Of a DNA stretch of 64,000 nucleotides, positions 1 through 9,197 are shown piece by piece. This DNA comes from Rhodococcus sp. KRD162 (GTDB taxonomy: Bacteria > Actinomycetota > Actinomycetes > Mycobacteriales > Mycobacteriaceae). Under the pieces are notes generated by a model, which was not told the DNA's origin, did not search any database, and saw only the letters and a list, made by a program, of their open reading frames with translations. The DNA is taken from positions 178,824 through 242,823 of the forward strand of contig NZ_JABFAU010000002.1 of the NCBI RefSeq assembly GCF_017168335.1, in the 5' to 3' direction. A program made the translations under genes and the position numbers. The stretch's first letter is position 1. Every line of letters begins with the position of its first letter.

Positions 1-680
1 GACTCGGCGGTGACTCGGGCGGTTGGCCCGGCAATCGACATCGCCGTGAGCGTCGGGGCACCGAGCACCGGCACGGCGAAGCACCGCACTCCCACTTCCT
101 GTTCACCGTCGTCCACGGCGTAACCGCGTTCGCGGGTCAGCGCGAGATCCGCGAGCAACGCATCGAGAGTGGTGAGGGTGTGGACGGTGCGGGGCGCCAT
201 GCCGAGCCGATCGACGATGGCACGGACGGCGTCGTCGTCCAACTGCGCGAGCAGGGCCTTGCCGACGCCGGTCGAGTGCGGCAGCACGCGCTGGCCCACC
301 TCGTTGAACATCCGCATAGCGTGCTCCGACGGCACCTGCGCGACGTAGACCGCCATGTCGTCCTCGAGAAACGCCATGTTCGAGGTCTCGTGCGTGATCC
401 GGACGAGCTCGGCCAGATAGGGCTTCGCCCATCCGCCGATCAGCTTGGATGCGCTGTCGCCCAATCGAATGAGCTTGGTGCCCAGAGCATATCGACGTGA
501 CGGCAGCCTGCGGACGTAGCCGAGAGAGACCAGGGTTCCGATCAGTCGGTGCACGGTCGGCATCGGCAGATCGGTGGCCTCGGCCAGTTCGCTGATTCCG
601 ATGGACCCGCCCGACGCGGCCATGATGTCGAGCAACTCGAACGCACGTTCCACGGACTGCACACCGCCACCTGCCGCCAC
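1..680 (-). CDS. IclR-family transcriptional regulator (3' end outside window)
   Basis: The reverse strand from a GTG at 680 reads a typical IclR protein. A winged-helix segment lies near residues 8-65, with SVERAFELLD at the start and the recognition stretch LPMPTVHRLIGTL. It is followed by an effector-binding domain with HETSNMAFLEDD, VGKALLAQL and RERGYAVDDGEQEVGVRCFAVPV. The GTG is preceded by GAGGTGG at good spacing. About 226 codons are visible and the C-terminus is cut by the window edge. It lies downstream of, and on the same strand as, the urate oxidase-permease genes, so control of purine or ureide catabolism is the likely role (inferred). Family assignment is certain; the ligand is unknown. 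Confidence 0.93.
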   Translation of the reverse strand, partial: MAAGGGVQSVERAFELLDIMAASGGSIGISELAEATDLPMPTVHRLIGTLVSLGYVRRLPSRRYALGTKLIRLGDSASKLIGGWAKPYLAELVRITHETSNMAFLEDDMAVYVAQVPSEHAMRMFNEVGQRVLPHSTGVGKALLAQLDDDAVRAIVDRLGMAPRTVHTLTTLDALLADLALTRERGYAVDDGEQEVGVRCFAVPVLGAPTLTAMSIAGPTARVTAE

Positions 681-724
681 AGTCCACCTCGCACCTTCGT
701 AGTCGCCGTCTCTCCCGGAGAACT

Positions 725-2128
725 CTACTGGTGATGCCGGGTTGCCACCGGCGGTGCCGCGGTCACCACCGAGGGTGAGGGTTTCTGGCCTCGCGTGATC
801 ACGTTGAAGGCGATGTTCAGCAGGACGGCGACGATGCTCGCCGCACTGATGCCCGAGTCCAGCACCACATGGACCCAATCGGGGAAGGCCGCGTAGAAGC
901 CAGGCACAGCGATGGGGATGACGCCGAATCCGATGGCCACCGCCACGATGACGAGGTTCAGATTGCCCTCGAACTCCACCTTGGACAGCGTCCGGATACC
1001 GCTCGCCGCCACCGAGCCGAACAATACGATTCCCGCGCCGCCGAGCACTGGAAGCGGAACCGATGCCACGACGAGCCCGAGGATGGGAAACAGACCGAGG
1101 AAGAGCAACACCGAGCCGCCGGCCGCGACGACGTAGCGACTCTTGATCCCGGTCACGGCCACGAGCCCTACGTTCTGCGCGAAGGCACTGGCCGGGAACG
1201 TGCCGAACACGGGAGCGATGGTGGTGGCAACCATGTCTGCGCGCAGTCCGTCGCCGACGCGTCGGGCATCGACGTCGGTGCCCACGATCTCACCGACGGC
1301 CAGGATGTCCGCGGTGGTCTCGGTCATGATCACGAGGATGACCACAACCATCGACATGATCGCCGCGATCTGAAATGTCGGCGCGCCGAAGGCGAACGGC
1401 TCGGGGAACCTGAAGACGGCACCGTTCCCGACCTCGGAGAAATCGGCCTTGCCGATCAGGATGGCGAAGAGCGTGCCGACGACGATGCCGATCAGAATCG
1501 ACAGGCGCGAGAGCGTGCCCTGCACCAGCCTGCTGACGAGGAGGACGATGAACAGGCTGAATGCTGCGAGTCCGATATTGGACATCGAGCCCCAGTCGGT
1601 GGCCTGTTGATCGCCGCCCATCGCCCACCGAACCGCAACCGGCAGTAGCGAGATACCGATGACGGTGATGATCGTTCCGGTCACCACGGGAGGGAAGAAG
1701 CGCACGATCTTGCTGAAGAACGGGGTGATGAGAATACCGATGGCACCGGCGGCGATGATGGCCCCGAATACCGAGTTCAATCCACCAGGACCGCTCGCGA
1801 TCGCCACCATCGTCGACACCGATGCAAACGAAATTCCCTGTACCAACGGCAATTTTGCGCCGAAGTACGGCAGTCCCAGGGTCTGCAGCAAGGTGGCCGC
1901 TCCGCTGACGAACAACGCTGCCGAGACCAGCAGTGCGATCTCGGTGCCGCTCAACCCGGCCGCGCCCCCGACGATCAGGGGTGGGGCGATGACGCCGCCG
2001 TACATCGTCAGGATGTGCTGCAACCCGTAGACGTACGACCGGCCGATCGACAACCGCTCGTCCTCGGGACGGGCGGGATCGTGCGGCGTGGTGGCTCGCT
2101 TCGTGAGCTTCGAAGTCGTCAGCTTCAT
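725..2128 (-). CDS. NCS2-family nucleobase (uric acid/xanthine) permease
   Basis: A 467-residue polytopic membrane protein of the nucleobase:cation symporter-2 family, expected to import xanthine, urate or uracil with H+. Visible family marks are the TM1 histidine (GLQHILTMYGG, about residue 38), the TM8 glutamate in MTETTADILAVGE (about residue 270) and the signature QNxGxxxxTG at about 318 (QNVGLVAVTG). Length is normal for the family. It starts 12 bp after the urate oxidase stop, in the same operon, which favours urate or xanthine as substrate (inferred). The N-terminal 25 residues are soluble and charged. Confidence 0.93.
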   Translation of the reverse strand: MKLTTSKLTKRATTPHDPARPEDERLSIGRSYVYGLQHILTMYGGVIAPPLIVGGAAGLSGTEIALLVSAALFVSGAATLLQTLGLPYFGAKLPLVQGISFASVSTMVAIASGPGGLNSVFGAIIAAGAIGILITPFFSKIVRFFPPVVTGTIITVIGISLLPVAVRWAMGGDQQATDWGSMSNIGLAAFSLFIVLLVSRLVQGTLSRLSILIGIVVGTLFAILIGKADFSEVGNGAVFRFPEPFAFGAPTFQIAAIMSMVVVILVIMTETTADILAVGEIVGTDVDARRVGDGLRADMVATTIAPVFGTFPASAFAQNVGLVAVTGIKSRYVVAAGGSVLLFLGLFPILGLVVASVPLPVLGGAGIVLFGSVAASGIRTLSKVEFEGNLNLVIVAVAIGFGVIPIAVPGFYAAFPDWVHVVLDSGISAASIVAVLLNIAFNVITRGQKPSPSVVTAAPPVATRHHQ

Positions 2129-2139
2129 GGCCGCCTCCC

Positions 2140-3039
2140 CTAGCAGAATCCGGGCACGGTATCCCAGGCGCGACCCGCGTCCGGGGCGTCGTCGCGCTCC
2201 ACCGTCGCCTCGATCAGACCGTAGGGGCGGTCGGCGACGAAGAAGACCTCACCGGGATTGTCGAGTCCGAATGGCTCGAGATCGACGAGGAAGTGGTGGA
2301 TATTGGGCATCGAGAATTTGATCTCGGCAATCTCCGGATGCGCCTCGAGTACTTGCTTGCCCATCTGGAACAGGCTCTGCTGCAATGCGAGAGAGTGAGT
2401 GGTCGCGAAGGCGTCGAGCATGATGGAACGGACGTCGTCGAAGGTCTTGTCGAAGTCGAGATCGGTGGAAAGGTACCGCCAGCGGGCGCTGACCGACGTG
2501 GCCAGGATTCGGTCCGTCGTCTCCTGCAACGTGGTGTACCGGTCTTTCGGGTAGCCCCAGAACTCGGAGGCCGTCGAATTGAGCACCACGAGGTCGCTGA
2601 TTCCCGAGACGATGGAGATGTCGTCGCCGTCGACGGTGACGATCGTGTTTCGCTTCTCGTCGCTCGATTTGACGAACGAGTGGTCGTAGCCGTCGCCGGG
2701 CGTACCGTTGCTTCCGATGCGGGACCACTGGTATTGCTCGACCTCCCAACGGCCGCCGGTGATCCAATCGAAGCTCTCGGTGAAGTGAGCGCCGAGGCGG
2801 AGCGCGAAATGCTCGATGGTCCCGATGCCGTCCCGAGCGAAGGCGTACACGGTGTTCTTCTGGGTGTCGGTGGGAACGACGTGGGCGTTGTCGCCCTCTG
2901 CGTGTACGGCGTCGAGATCTCCGCGCAGCTGTGAGCTGACGTTGACGTCGGTGATCCGGTGCCGTGGGGTCTCGCGGTCGATGCGGACGAGTCTGCATTC
3001 GGCCTTGCCGTACTGGTTTGCTCCGAGCACGATGGTCAT
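2140..3039 (-). CDS. pucL: urate oxidase (factor-independent urate hydroxylase)
   Basis: Cofactor-free uricase of 299 residues that oxidises urate to 5-hydroxyisourate. The tandem T-fold signatures are visible: EGDNAHVVPTDTQKNTVYAF near residues 45-65, NSTASEFWGYPKDRYTTLQE near residue 150, and the C-terminal HHFLVDLEPFGLDNPGEVFF region. The start is the ATG at 3039 (MTIVLGANQYGKAECRLVRI), which matches uricase N-termini; the reading frame stays open upstream but that part does not look like uricase. It sits 5 bp after the HIU hydrolase stop, in the order uraD-uraH-uricase-permease. Confidence 0.96.
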   Translation of the reverse strand: MTIVLGANQYGKAECRLVRIDRETPRHRITDVNVSSQLRGDLDAVHAEGDNAHVVPTDTQKNTVYAFARDGIGTIEHFALRLGAHFTESFDWITGGRWEVEQYQWSRIGSNGTPGDGYDHSFVKSSDEKRNTIVTVDGDDISIVSGISDLVVLNSTASEFWGYPKDRYTTLQETTDRILATSVSARWRYLSTDLDFDKTFDDVRSIMLDAFATTHSLALQQSLFQMGKQVLEAHPEIAEIKFSMPNIHHFLVDLEPFGLDNPGEVFFVADRPYGLIEATVERDDAPDAGRAWDTVPGFC

Positions 3040-3044
3040 GGTTT

Positions 3045-3374
3045 CTAGCTCCCTCGATAGGTGGTGAAAGCGAACGGGCTCAACAGAAGTGGGATGTGAT
3101 AGTGCTGATCGGATGCGGTGATCGCGAAGGTGACGACTACTTCGGGGTGAAAACACTCGGTGTGCTGGGCCGCAAAGTACGCACCGGTGGCGAAGATGAG
3201 GCGATAGGTTCCCGGCGTCAGTTCCTCCGGGCCGAGCGAGGAGACGCGGCCCTGTTCGTCGGTAGTGGACCGTGCTATCGCATTGCCGTCCGCATCGCTG
3301 AGTTCGATCGAGAGACCTTGTGCAGGAATGCCTCTCGCTGCATCGAGAACGTGCGCGGTGACGTGGCTGGTCAT
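3045..3374 (-). CDS. uraH: 5-hydroxyisourate hydrolase (transthyretin-like)
   Basis: A 109-residue transthyretin-related protein that hydrolyses 5-hydroxyisourate to OHCU. It has the N-terminal HVLDAARGIPAQ motif with its catalytic histidine, the GRVSSL and GTYRLIFATGAYF strands, HYHIPLLLSPFAFTTYR, and the diagnostic C-terminal YRGS tetrapeptide. The ATG overlaps the stop of the upstream OHCU decarboxylase as ATGA (3371-3374), so translation is coupled. It is cytoplasmic and works between uricase and UraD. Confidence 0.97.
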   Translation of the reverse strand: MTSHVTAHVLDAARGIPAQGLSIELSDADGNAIARSTTDEQGRVSSLGPEELTPGTYRLIFATGAYFAAQHTECFHPEVVVTFAITASDQHYHIPLLLSPFAFTTYRGS

Positions 3375-3910
3375 GGTTCCAGGCTTCCCGTTGCCCGCAC
3401 GGCGGCGATCTCACGCAGCTCGTGCTCGACGACCGCAGCTTCGGTCTGCCGATCGTTGCCGAGGCGGTCGCCCAGGGCGCGCAGCACTTCCTCGGCGTTC
3501 CTGCCTGCTGCTCGGATCAGAAAAACCTGCCCGAACCGGTTCTCGTAGGCCAGGTTCCCTGCTCGCAGACGTTGCTCGATGCCCTCGCCCGAGATGTCGA
3601 CGCCGGATTGCTCGGCGCTCGCGTGGCGCGCAGCGACATCCTCGCCGCCCGGGCGTTCCCCGATGCGAGGATGCACCGCGAGTGCACGGCGTATCTCGTC
3701 CTCGGTCAGCGGAGCGGCAGCGTGCGCGATCGTTCGACGCAGGGACTGGGCGTCGGTGAAGGGTCTGTGCTGGAGAACCTCCTCGATCCAGCGGGGAACG
3801 TCCAGGCAGTGCGAGAGCATTCGAGCCGCGTCGACCTCGGAGGCCGCATTCAATTCGGCGACGACATCGCCGCCGATGTGTGATTCCGCAATACGAAATG
3901 ATGATTCCAC
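3371..3910 (-). CDS. uraD: OHCU decarboxylase
   Basis: 2-oxo-4-hydroxy-4-carboxy-5-ureidoimidazoline decarboxylase, which forms S-allantoin. It shows the family helix VVAELNAASEVDAARMLSHC, the PRW segment and the catalytic HPRIGE motif (AVHPRIGERPGG), then AEQSGVD, NLAYENRFGQVFLIRAAGR and the C-terminal RLGND region. The start is uncertain: GTG at 3910 is the first plausible start that keeps the first helix, but it lacks a good ribosome site, and a palindromic operator candidate (3885-3897) would then sit inside the gene. An ATT at 3892 is an alternative. It is the first gene of the minus-strand urate operon. Confidence 0.9.
   Translation of the reverse strand: MESSFRIAESHIGGDVVAELNAASEVDAARMLSHCLDVPRWIEEVLQHRPFTDAQSLRRTIAHAAAPLTEDEIRRALAVHPRIGERPGGEDVAARHASAEQSGVDISGEGIEQRLRAGNLAYENRFGQVFLIRAAGRNAEEVLRALGDRLGNDRQTEAAVVEHELREIAAVRATGSLEP
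3885..3897. promoter_or_regulatory. candidate operator, copy 1 of a shared palindrome
   Basis: TCCGCAATACGAA is an imperfect inverted repeat centred on an A. With flanking bases it shares TGATTCC-RY-AATACG-RA with the copy at 4080-4092. It lies at the 5' end of the uraD operon. Thirteen-bp imperfect palindromes are typical IclR-family sites, and an IclR gene is nearby; the link is inferred. Confidence 0.4.
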
Positions 3911-4079
3911 CAATCGAGCGTGACACCGATCACAACAACTGTCAAGGGTGGATTGGCGTCGACTGTGCGTCCGATGTTCCAGCGTTGCGGCGAAGGATGA
4001 TTCGGCATGCAAGACGGATCGGGTCTTGACAGGACTCCGTGGCGCACGCCACACTCGATCCATCCAACGGAATACTGAT

Positions 4080-4092
4080 TCCATAATACGGA
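4080..4092. promoter_or_regulatory. candidate operator, copy 2 of a shared palindrome
   Basis: TCCATAATACGGA is a near-perfect 13-bp palindrome (TCCATA-A-TACGGA, one mismatch pair). It lies about 40 bp upstream of the start at 4131, overlapping a -10-like CATAAT at 4082-4087. With copy 1 it brackets the divergent promoter region between the urate and ureide operons. Confidence 0.45.
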
Positions 4093-4130
4093 CTTTGACC
4101 GGTATGCTCGACCCCGAGAGGAACGACTTC

Positions 4131-4526
4131 ATGGCGGAGCTCTTCTGTAACGGTGGTGCCATGCGCGGCGGAAGCCTGCACCACAACGTCTCGTCACACC
4201 CATTCGTGGGCACGGTGCGCACCACCCCGCATTACCGCTTCTATTCGGTGCGGGACGAATTCCCCGCGCTGCTGCTCGACCACACCGCAGGCGCGGCGAT
4301 CGAAGGCGAGTTGTACGACATCCCCCTCGACGCCATCCGGACCACGTTCCTGCCGGACGAACCGCCGGAGCTGGAGCTGACGGTAGTCGCACTCGACGAC
4401 GGACGATCCGTCCTCGGTGTCGGACTACGGCCAGGGGTGCTCGAGGCCCGGCCGGGCGAGCTCACCGACATCACCTACACCGGCAGCTGGCGTCGGTACC
4501 GCGGACTTCCAGCACCGCAGAACTGA
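4131..4526 (+). CDS. allophanate hydrolase C-terminal-like (GGCT-fold) small protein
   Basis: A 131-residue protein resembling the stand-alone C-terminal domain of allophanate hydrolase (AtzF-C), which has a gamma-glutamylcyclotransferase-like fold. The alignment rests on CNGGAMRGGSLHHNV, the VRTTPHYRFYSV strand, the AAIEGELYDIP strand and the final DITYTGSWRRYRG. The amidase domain of a true allophanate hydrolase is absent. ATG 4131 is chosen because AGAGG sits 9-10 bp upstream; an ATG at 4104 is in frame. It is the first gene of the ureide operon, 6-12 bp before hyi. Since no ureidoglycolate lyase is visible, it is a candidate for that or another C-N bond step, but no function is established. 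Confidence 0.75.
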   Translation: MAELFCNGGAMRGGSLHHNVSSHPFVGTVRTTPHYRFYSVRDEFPALLLDHTAGAAIEGELYDIPLDAIRTTFLPDEPPELELTVVALDDGRSVLGVGLRPGVLEARPGELTDITYTGSWRRYRGLPAPQN

Positions 4527-4538
4527 AAGGTCATGTGC

Positions 4539-5369
4539 ATGAACAATATTGCTGACACACATGTCAACTACACCGTCAACTGCTCCATTCTCTTCGCCGA
4601 CGTTCCCTTGCTCGATCGGCCGCAGCGGGCCAAAGACGCAGGCTTCGAGGCCGTCGAGTTCTGGTGGCCGTTCTCGACACCGGTCCCCTCCGACGCCGAG
4701 ATCGATACCTTCGTGTCCGCGATTCGCGATGCCGGGGTGCAGCTGACAGGACTGAACTTCGCCGCCGGCGATATGCCCGCCGGTGATCGCGGCATACTTT
4801 CCGACCCTGCGCAGGTTCGGGCCTTCCGAGACAACATCGATGTCGCTGTCGCAATCGGAGAACAGTTGGGCACCAAAGCCTTCAACGCTCTGCACGGCAA
4901 CCGGCTCGACGGAGTGGACCCGATGCAACAGGACGACGTCGCAATCGAGAACCTTGCCGCAGCAGGGAGAGCAGCAGCGAGGATCGGTGGCGTCGTACTG
5001 CTCGAGCCGGTCAGCGGCGCGCCCGCATACCCGATCACGACCGCCGCCGGTGCCGTCGCCACCATCCGACGCGTAGCGCGTGAGCAGGACGTACACAACC
5101 TTCGTCTGCTCGCCGATCTCTATCACCTCGCCGTCAATGGAGACGACGTGCCCGCGGTACTCGATGCACACCACGATCTGATCGGGCACGTACAGATCGC
5201 CGACTCCCCGGGCCGCGGCGAACCAGGAACCGGAACACTCGACCTGGGCGGGCAGCTCGCCGCACTCTCGGCACGGGGTTACGACGGCTACGTCGGACTC
5301 GAATACAAGGCCACCCGCCAGGACACGTTCGACTGGCTCCAGTCGGACCGCGTCACCACTACCAAGTAG
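4539..5369 (+). CDS. hyi: hydroxypyruvate isomerase
   Basis: TIM-barrel sugar isomerase family enzyme of about 276 residues that interconverts hydroxypyruvate and tartronate semialdehyde. Typical stretches are VNYTVNCSILFADVPLLDRP near the start, AGFEAVEFWWPF, GLNFAAGDMPAGDRG, NALHGNR, VLLEPVSGAPAYPIT, LLADLYHLAVNGDD, HVQIADSPGRGEPGTG and VGLEYKAT. The metal-ligand Glu/Asp/His residues are present. ATG 4539 is preferred because GAAAGG lies 8 bp before it; ATG 4533 is too close to that site. It is in the operon with reductase, carboligase and kinase that dispose of glyoxylate. Confidence 0.95.
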   Translation: MNNIADTHVNYTVNCSILFADVPLLDRPQRAKDAGFEAVEFWWPFSTPVPSDAEIDTFVSAIRDAGVQLTGLNFAAGDMPAGDRGILSDPAQVRAFRDNIDVAVAIGEQLGTKAFNALHGNRLDGVDPMQQDDVAIENLAAAGRAAARIGGVVLLEPVSGAPAYPITTAAGAVATIRRVAREQDVHNLRLLADLYHLAVNGDDVPAVLDAHHDLIGHVQIADSPGRGEPGTGTLDLGGQLAALSARGYDGYVGLEYKATRQDTFDWLQSDRVTTTK

Positions 5370-5378
5370 GGAATCTTC

Positions 5379-6260
5379 ATGAGCACCATTGCATTCATCG
5401 GACTCGGAATCATGGGCAGCCCCATGTCCGTCCACCTCGCCAAGGCGGGCCACCACGTGGTCGGCTACAACCTGACACCCGATCGCACCGGACCCCTCGT
5501 CGAGGCGGGCGGCACCGCGGCCGACTCCATCGCCAAAGCAGTGCACGACGCCGACATCGTCGCGATCATGGTCCCGGACTCACCGGACGTGCAGGACGTC
5601 CTCACCGGTGAGGGCGGGGTGTTCGACAATGCGCGACGCGACGCGCTGATCATCGACTTCTCCAGCATCCGTCCCGACGTCACCGCCACGTTGGCTGCCG
5701 ACGCCGCCTCACGCGGCTTCCGCATCCTCGACGCCCCGGTGTCCGGCGGCCAGGCCGGAGCCGAGAACGCGACCCTGTCGATCATGGTCGGCGGTAGCGC
5801 CGAGGACTTCGCCAGTGCCAAGCCGATTCTCGATGTCGTCGGTAAGACAGTCGTGCACGTGGGCCCCAACGGTTCCGGTCAGACGGTCAAGGCTGCCAAT
5901 CAGCTGATCGTTGCAGGCAACATTCAGGTGCTCGCCGAGGCGATCGCGTTCCTCGAGGCCTACGGTGTCGATCTTGCTGCCTCCGTCGAGGTTCTGGGCG
6001 GGGGCCTCGCGGGCTCGGCAGTACTGAACCAGAAGGCGCAGAAGATGTTGGATCGCTCGTTCGAGCCGGGATTCCGTATCGATCTGCATCACAAGGATCT
6101 CGGCATCGTCACCTCGGCCGCACGTGAGGCAGGAGTGGTGATCCCCATGGGCGCGGTGCTGGGCCAGCTCATGGCCTCCGCGCGAGCCAATGGCGATGGA
6201 GGACTGGACCATTCGGCACTGTACCGCGGCGTGGCCCGGCTCTCGGGCAAGGAGAACTGA
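5379..6260 (+). CDS. glxR: 2-hydroxy-3-oxopropionate (tartronate semialdehyde) reductase
   Basis: Beta-hydroxyacid dehydrogenase of 293 residues that reduces tartronate semialdehyde to D-glycerate with NAD(P)H. The Rossmann motif GLGIMGSPM is at residues 7-15, the substrate loop [19 protein letters not shown] near 117-136, the catalytic-lysine region [15 protein letters not shown] near 165-180, and HHKDLGI near 235. It starts 9 bp after hyi and ends just before gcl, with gcl's ribosome site GGAG inside its own 3' end. It is the step after Gcl. Confidence 0.96.
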   Translation: MSTIAFIGLGIMGSPMSVHLAKAGHHVVGYNLTPDRTGPLVEAGGTAADSIAKAVHDADIVAIMVPDSPDVQDVLTGEGGVFDNARRDALIIDFSSIRPDVTATLAADAASRGFRILDAPVSGGQAGAENATLSIMVGGSAEDFASAKPILDVVGKTVVHVGPNGSGQTVKAANQLIVAGNIQVLAEAIAFLEAYGVDLAASVEVLGGGLAGSAVLNQKAQKMLDRSFEPGFRIDLHHKDLGIVTSAAREAGVVIPMGAVLGQLMASARANGDGGLDHSALYRGVARLSGKEN

Positions 6261-6261
6261 C

Positions 6262-8061
6262 GTGGCGACGATGCGCGCGGCCGATGCCGCAGTCAAGATC
6301 CTCGAACTCGAAGGCGCGACAACCGCATTCGGACTCCCCGGCGCGGCGATCAACCCGTTCTACGCGGCGATGCGCAACCACGGGGGCATCCGGCACGTGC
6401 TGGCCCGGCACGTCGAAGGTGCCTCGCACATGGCGGAAGGCTTCACCCGCGCCGCACCGGGCAACATCGGCGTCTGCATCGGCACCTCCGGTCCCGCCGG
6501 AACCGACATGATCACCGGTCTGTATTCGGCCATGGCCGATTCGATCCCGATCCTCGCCATCACCGGTCAGGCCCCGGTCGCGCGGTTGCACAAGGAGGAC
6601 TTCCAGGCCGTCGACATCGCGTCGATCGCTGCCCCGGTCACCAAAATGGCGATGACGGTGCTCGAACCCGCCCAGGTTCCCGGTGCGTTCGCGCAGGCCT
6701 TTCATCTGATGAGGTCCGGTCGTCCCGGCCCGGTTCTGATCGATCTGCCCATCGACGTGCAGATGGCCGAGATCGAGTTCGACCCCGAGACGTACCAGTC
6801 GCTGCCGGTTCACAAGCCCGTCGCCTCCCGCGCTCAGGCAGAGAAGGCCATCGACATGTTGCTCGCGTCGGAGCGTCCGTTGATCGTCGCCGGCGGCGGC
6901 ATCATCAATGCCGATGCCTCCGACTTGCTGGTGCAGCTCGCCGAGATCCTCGATGTACCGGTCATCCCGACGCTGATGGGCTGGGGCACCATCCCGGACG
7001 ATCACCGCCTCGCGGCGGGAATGGTCGGTTTGCAGACCGCGCATCGCTACGGCAACGCGACCCTGTTGGCCTCGGACTTCGTGCTCGGAATCGGAAACCG
7101 TTGGGCCAACCGGCATACCGGTGGGCTCGAGACGTACCGGAAGGGTCGCAAGTTCGTTCACGTCGACATCGAACCGACCCAGATCGGACGCGTCTTCGCA
7201 CCGGACTACGGCATCATCTCCGACGCCAAGGCAGCGCTCGAGCAGTTCGTGGCCGTCGCCGAGGAGCGGCGCGCGGCAGGGACACTGCGTGACCTGTCCG
7301 GCTGGGTCGAGGACTGCGCGACGCGCAAGCGCACCATGCATCGCCGTACCCATTTCGACAACGTGCCGATCAAGCCGCAGCGCGTCTACGAGGAGATGAA
7401 CAAGGTCTTCGACCGCGACACCCGCTACGTCAGCACCATCGGACTCTCGCAGATCGCGGGTGGGCAGTTCTTGCACGTCTACTCACCTCGCAACTGGATC
7501 AACTGCGGCCAGGCCGGCCCGCTCGGCTGGACCATACCCGCGGCCCTGGGCGCGGCGGCGGCGGATCCGAGCGCGAATGTCGTTGCTCTGTCCGGTGATT
7601 ACGACTTCCAGTTCATGATCGAGGAGTTGGCCGTCGGTGCACAATTCAATCTGCCGTACGTGCATGTGGTGGTGAACAATTCGTACCTCGGATTGATCCG
7701 GCAGGCGCAACGCGCCTTCGACATGGACTTCTGTGTGCAGCTGGGATTCGACAACATCAACGCCCAGGAGGCGCAGGACACCCAACCCGGCATCCCCAAG
7801 GGCTACGGCGTCGACCACGTTCAGGTGGCAGAAGGTCTGGGCTGCAAGGCACTTCGGGTCACCGAGCCGGAGCTCATCGGCGAGGCGCTCGTTCGCGCCC
7901 GGACCCTCGCCAACGAGCACAAGGTTCCCGTGGTCGTCGAGATCATCCTCGAGCGGGTCACGAACATCTCGATGGGCACCGAAATCGACAACGTCGGTGA
8001 ATTCGAGGAGCTGGCAACCACCTCGGCCGACGCACCCACCGCGTTGCTACTGCTGGACTAG
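6262..8061 (+). CDS. gcl: glyoxylate carboligase
   Basis: ThDP- and FAD-dependent enzyme of 599 residues that condenses two glyoxylates to tartronate semialdehyde and CO2. Counting from the GTG at 6262, residue 51 is Val ([14 protein letters not shown]) where other ThDP enzymes carry the catalytic Glu; this is the known hallmark of Gcl. The ThDP-Mg site reads [10 protein letters not shown] followed by [18 protein letters not shown] 6262 is chosen over the in-frame upstream ATG because GGAG at 6251-6254 is well spaced and the family starts at MRAADAAV. It begins 1 bp after the glxR stop. Confidence 0.97.
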   Translation: MATMRAADAAVKILELEGATTAFGLPGAAINPFYAAMRNHGGIRHVLARHVEGASHMAEGFTRAAPGNIGVCIGTSGPAGTDMITGLYSAMADSIPILAITGQAPVARLHKEDFQAVDIASIAAPVTKMAMTVLEPAQVPGAFAQAFHLMRSGRPGPVLIDLPIDVQMAEIEFDPETYQSLPVHKPVASRAQAEKAIDMLLASERPLIVAGGGIINADASDLLVQLAEILDVPVIPTLMGWGTIPDDHRLAAGMVGLQTAHRYGNATLLASDFVLGIGNRWANRHTGGLETYRKGRKFVHVDIEPTQIGRVFAPDYGIISDAKAALEQFVAVAEERRAAGTLRDLSGWVEDCATRKRTMHRRTHFDNVPIKPQRVYEEMNKVFDRDTRYVSTIGLSQIAGGQFLHVYSPRNWINCGQAGPLGWTIPAALGAAAADPSANVVALSGDYDFQFMIEELAVGAQFNLPYVHVVVNNSYLGLIRQAQRAFDMDFCVQLGFDNINAQEAQDTQPGIPKGYGVDHVQVAEGLGCKALRVTEPELIGEALVRARTLANEHKVPVVVEIILERVTNISMGTEIDNVGEFEELATTSADAPTALLLLD

Positions 8062-8063
8062 AG

Positions 8064-9197
8064 ATGACGCGAATACTGCTCGCTCCCGACAAGTTCAAGG
8101 GCTCGCTGTCGGCGGCGGAGGTCGCTCGGGCGTTGGCCTCGGGGATGGCCTCGGTCGATCGTTCGCTCGAGACGGTGAGCCTTCCCGTCGCCGACGGAGG
8201 TGACGGCACCGTCGATGCCGCCGTCACCGCCGGTTGGGACCGAGTGGCGGTGACCTGCTCGGGACCGACCGGTGAACCGGTGGAGACCTCGTACGCTCGC
8301 CGCGGCAACGACGCGGTCGTGGAGTTGGCGTCGGCGGTGGGGCTCGAGCTGTTGCCCGGTGGAGAATTGGATGCGTTGGGGGCGAGCACCTTCGGCTTGG
8401 GTACGGTCATCGCGCATGCGCTGGAGGCCGGTGCGGAGCGTATCGTCATCGGACTCGGAGGCAGCGCTTCCACCGATGGCGGAGCGGGCATGCTCGTGGC
8501 GCTCGGTGTGCGTGTGCTCGATGCGGACGGTAACGATGTCGCGCCCGGCGGTGGTGCAGTGCGCGGTGCGGTTCGCCTGGACCTGTCCGGACTGCTGCCG
8601 GCGGCGCGGGCTGCCGAGTTCGAGTTGGCCTGCGATGTGGACAACCCGTTGCTCGGTGTCACCGGGGCCGCGGCCGTCTACGGCCCACAGAAAGGCGCGG
8701 GGCCGCAGGAGTTGCTGTACCTCGAACACGGGATGCGGCAGTGGGCGCATGTGGTGCGCAACGCAATCGGTCGTGACGTCAGCGGCGTGGCCGGTACCGG
8801 GGCAGCAGGTGGCACCGCCTTCGGAGCCATGGCTGTACTGGGTGCCGTCGCGAAACCGGGTATTGGCACGGTGCTCGGGCTCATCGATTTCGACAGCGCT
8901 CTGGAGTCGGCCGATCTGGTTCTCACCGGCGAGGGATCACTCGATGAGCAAAGCCTCTACGGCAAGGCACCCATCGGAGTCGCGCACGCCGCGCGCGCGG
9001 CGGGGGTGCCGGTGATCACCGTCGCAGGTCGAAGCGCCGTGGGCATCGACCGATTGCGCACGCACGGGATCGTTGCCTCCTACGCGCTGTCCGATCTCGA
9101 ACCGGACCCCCGAATCTCCATGCGCGACGCAGCCGGACTGCTGCGCGAGGTCGGCCGAACAATCGCCACCACACACATTTTGGAAGGAACGTCATGA
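8064..9197 (+). CDS. glxK: glycerate kinase (GarK/GlxK type)
   Basis: A 377-residue class I glycerate kinase that phosphorylates D-glycerate to phosphoglycerate, delivering ureide carbon to glycolysis. Family motifs are APDKFKGSLSAAEVA at the start, PVADGGDGTVDA near 35, GLGGSASTDGGAGM near 130, and LTGEGSLDEQSLYGKAP near 290. The ATG lies 2 bp after the gcl stop, and the 3' end overlaps the allantoicase start as ATGA (9194-9197). Confidence 0.96.
   Translation: MTRILLAPDKFKGSLSAAEVARALASGMASVDRSLETVSLPVADGGDGTVDAAVTAGWDRVAVTCSGPTGEPVETSYARRGNDAVVELASAVGLELLPGGELDALGASTFGLGTVIAHALEAGAERIVIGLGGSASTDGGAGMLVALGVRVLDADGNDVAPGGGAVRGAVRLDLSGLLPAARAAEFELACDVDNPLLGVTGAAAVYGPQKGAGPQELLYLEHGMRQWAHVVRNAIGRDVSGVAGTGAAGGTAFGAMAVLGAVAKPGIGTVLGLIDFDSALESADLVLTGEGSLDEQSLYGKAPIGVAHAARAAGVPVITVAGRSAVGIDRLRTHGIVASYALSDLEPDPRISMRDAAGLLREVGRTIATTHILEGTS

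Noticed and set aside
3040..3414. N-terminal extension of the urate oxidase frame
   Set aside because: The extension overlaps the HIU hydrolase gene, and its sequence does not resemble uricase; ATG 3039 fits the family.
4425..5546. A 373-codon minus-strand frame opposite hyi
   Set aside because: Shadow frame. The plus-strand product matches hydroxypyruvate isomerase throughout.
6169..7476. A long minus-strand frame opposite gcl
   Set aside because: Antisense of an unmistakable glyoxylate carboligase gene; no ribosome site and no recognisable protein.
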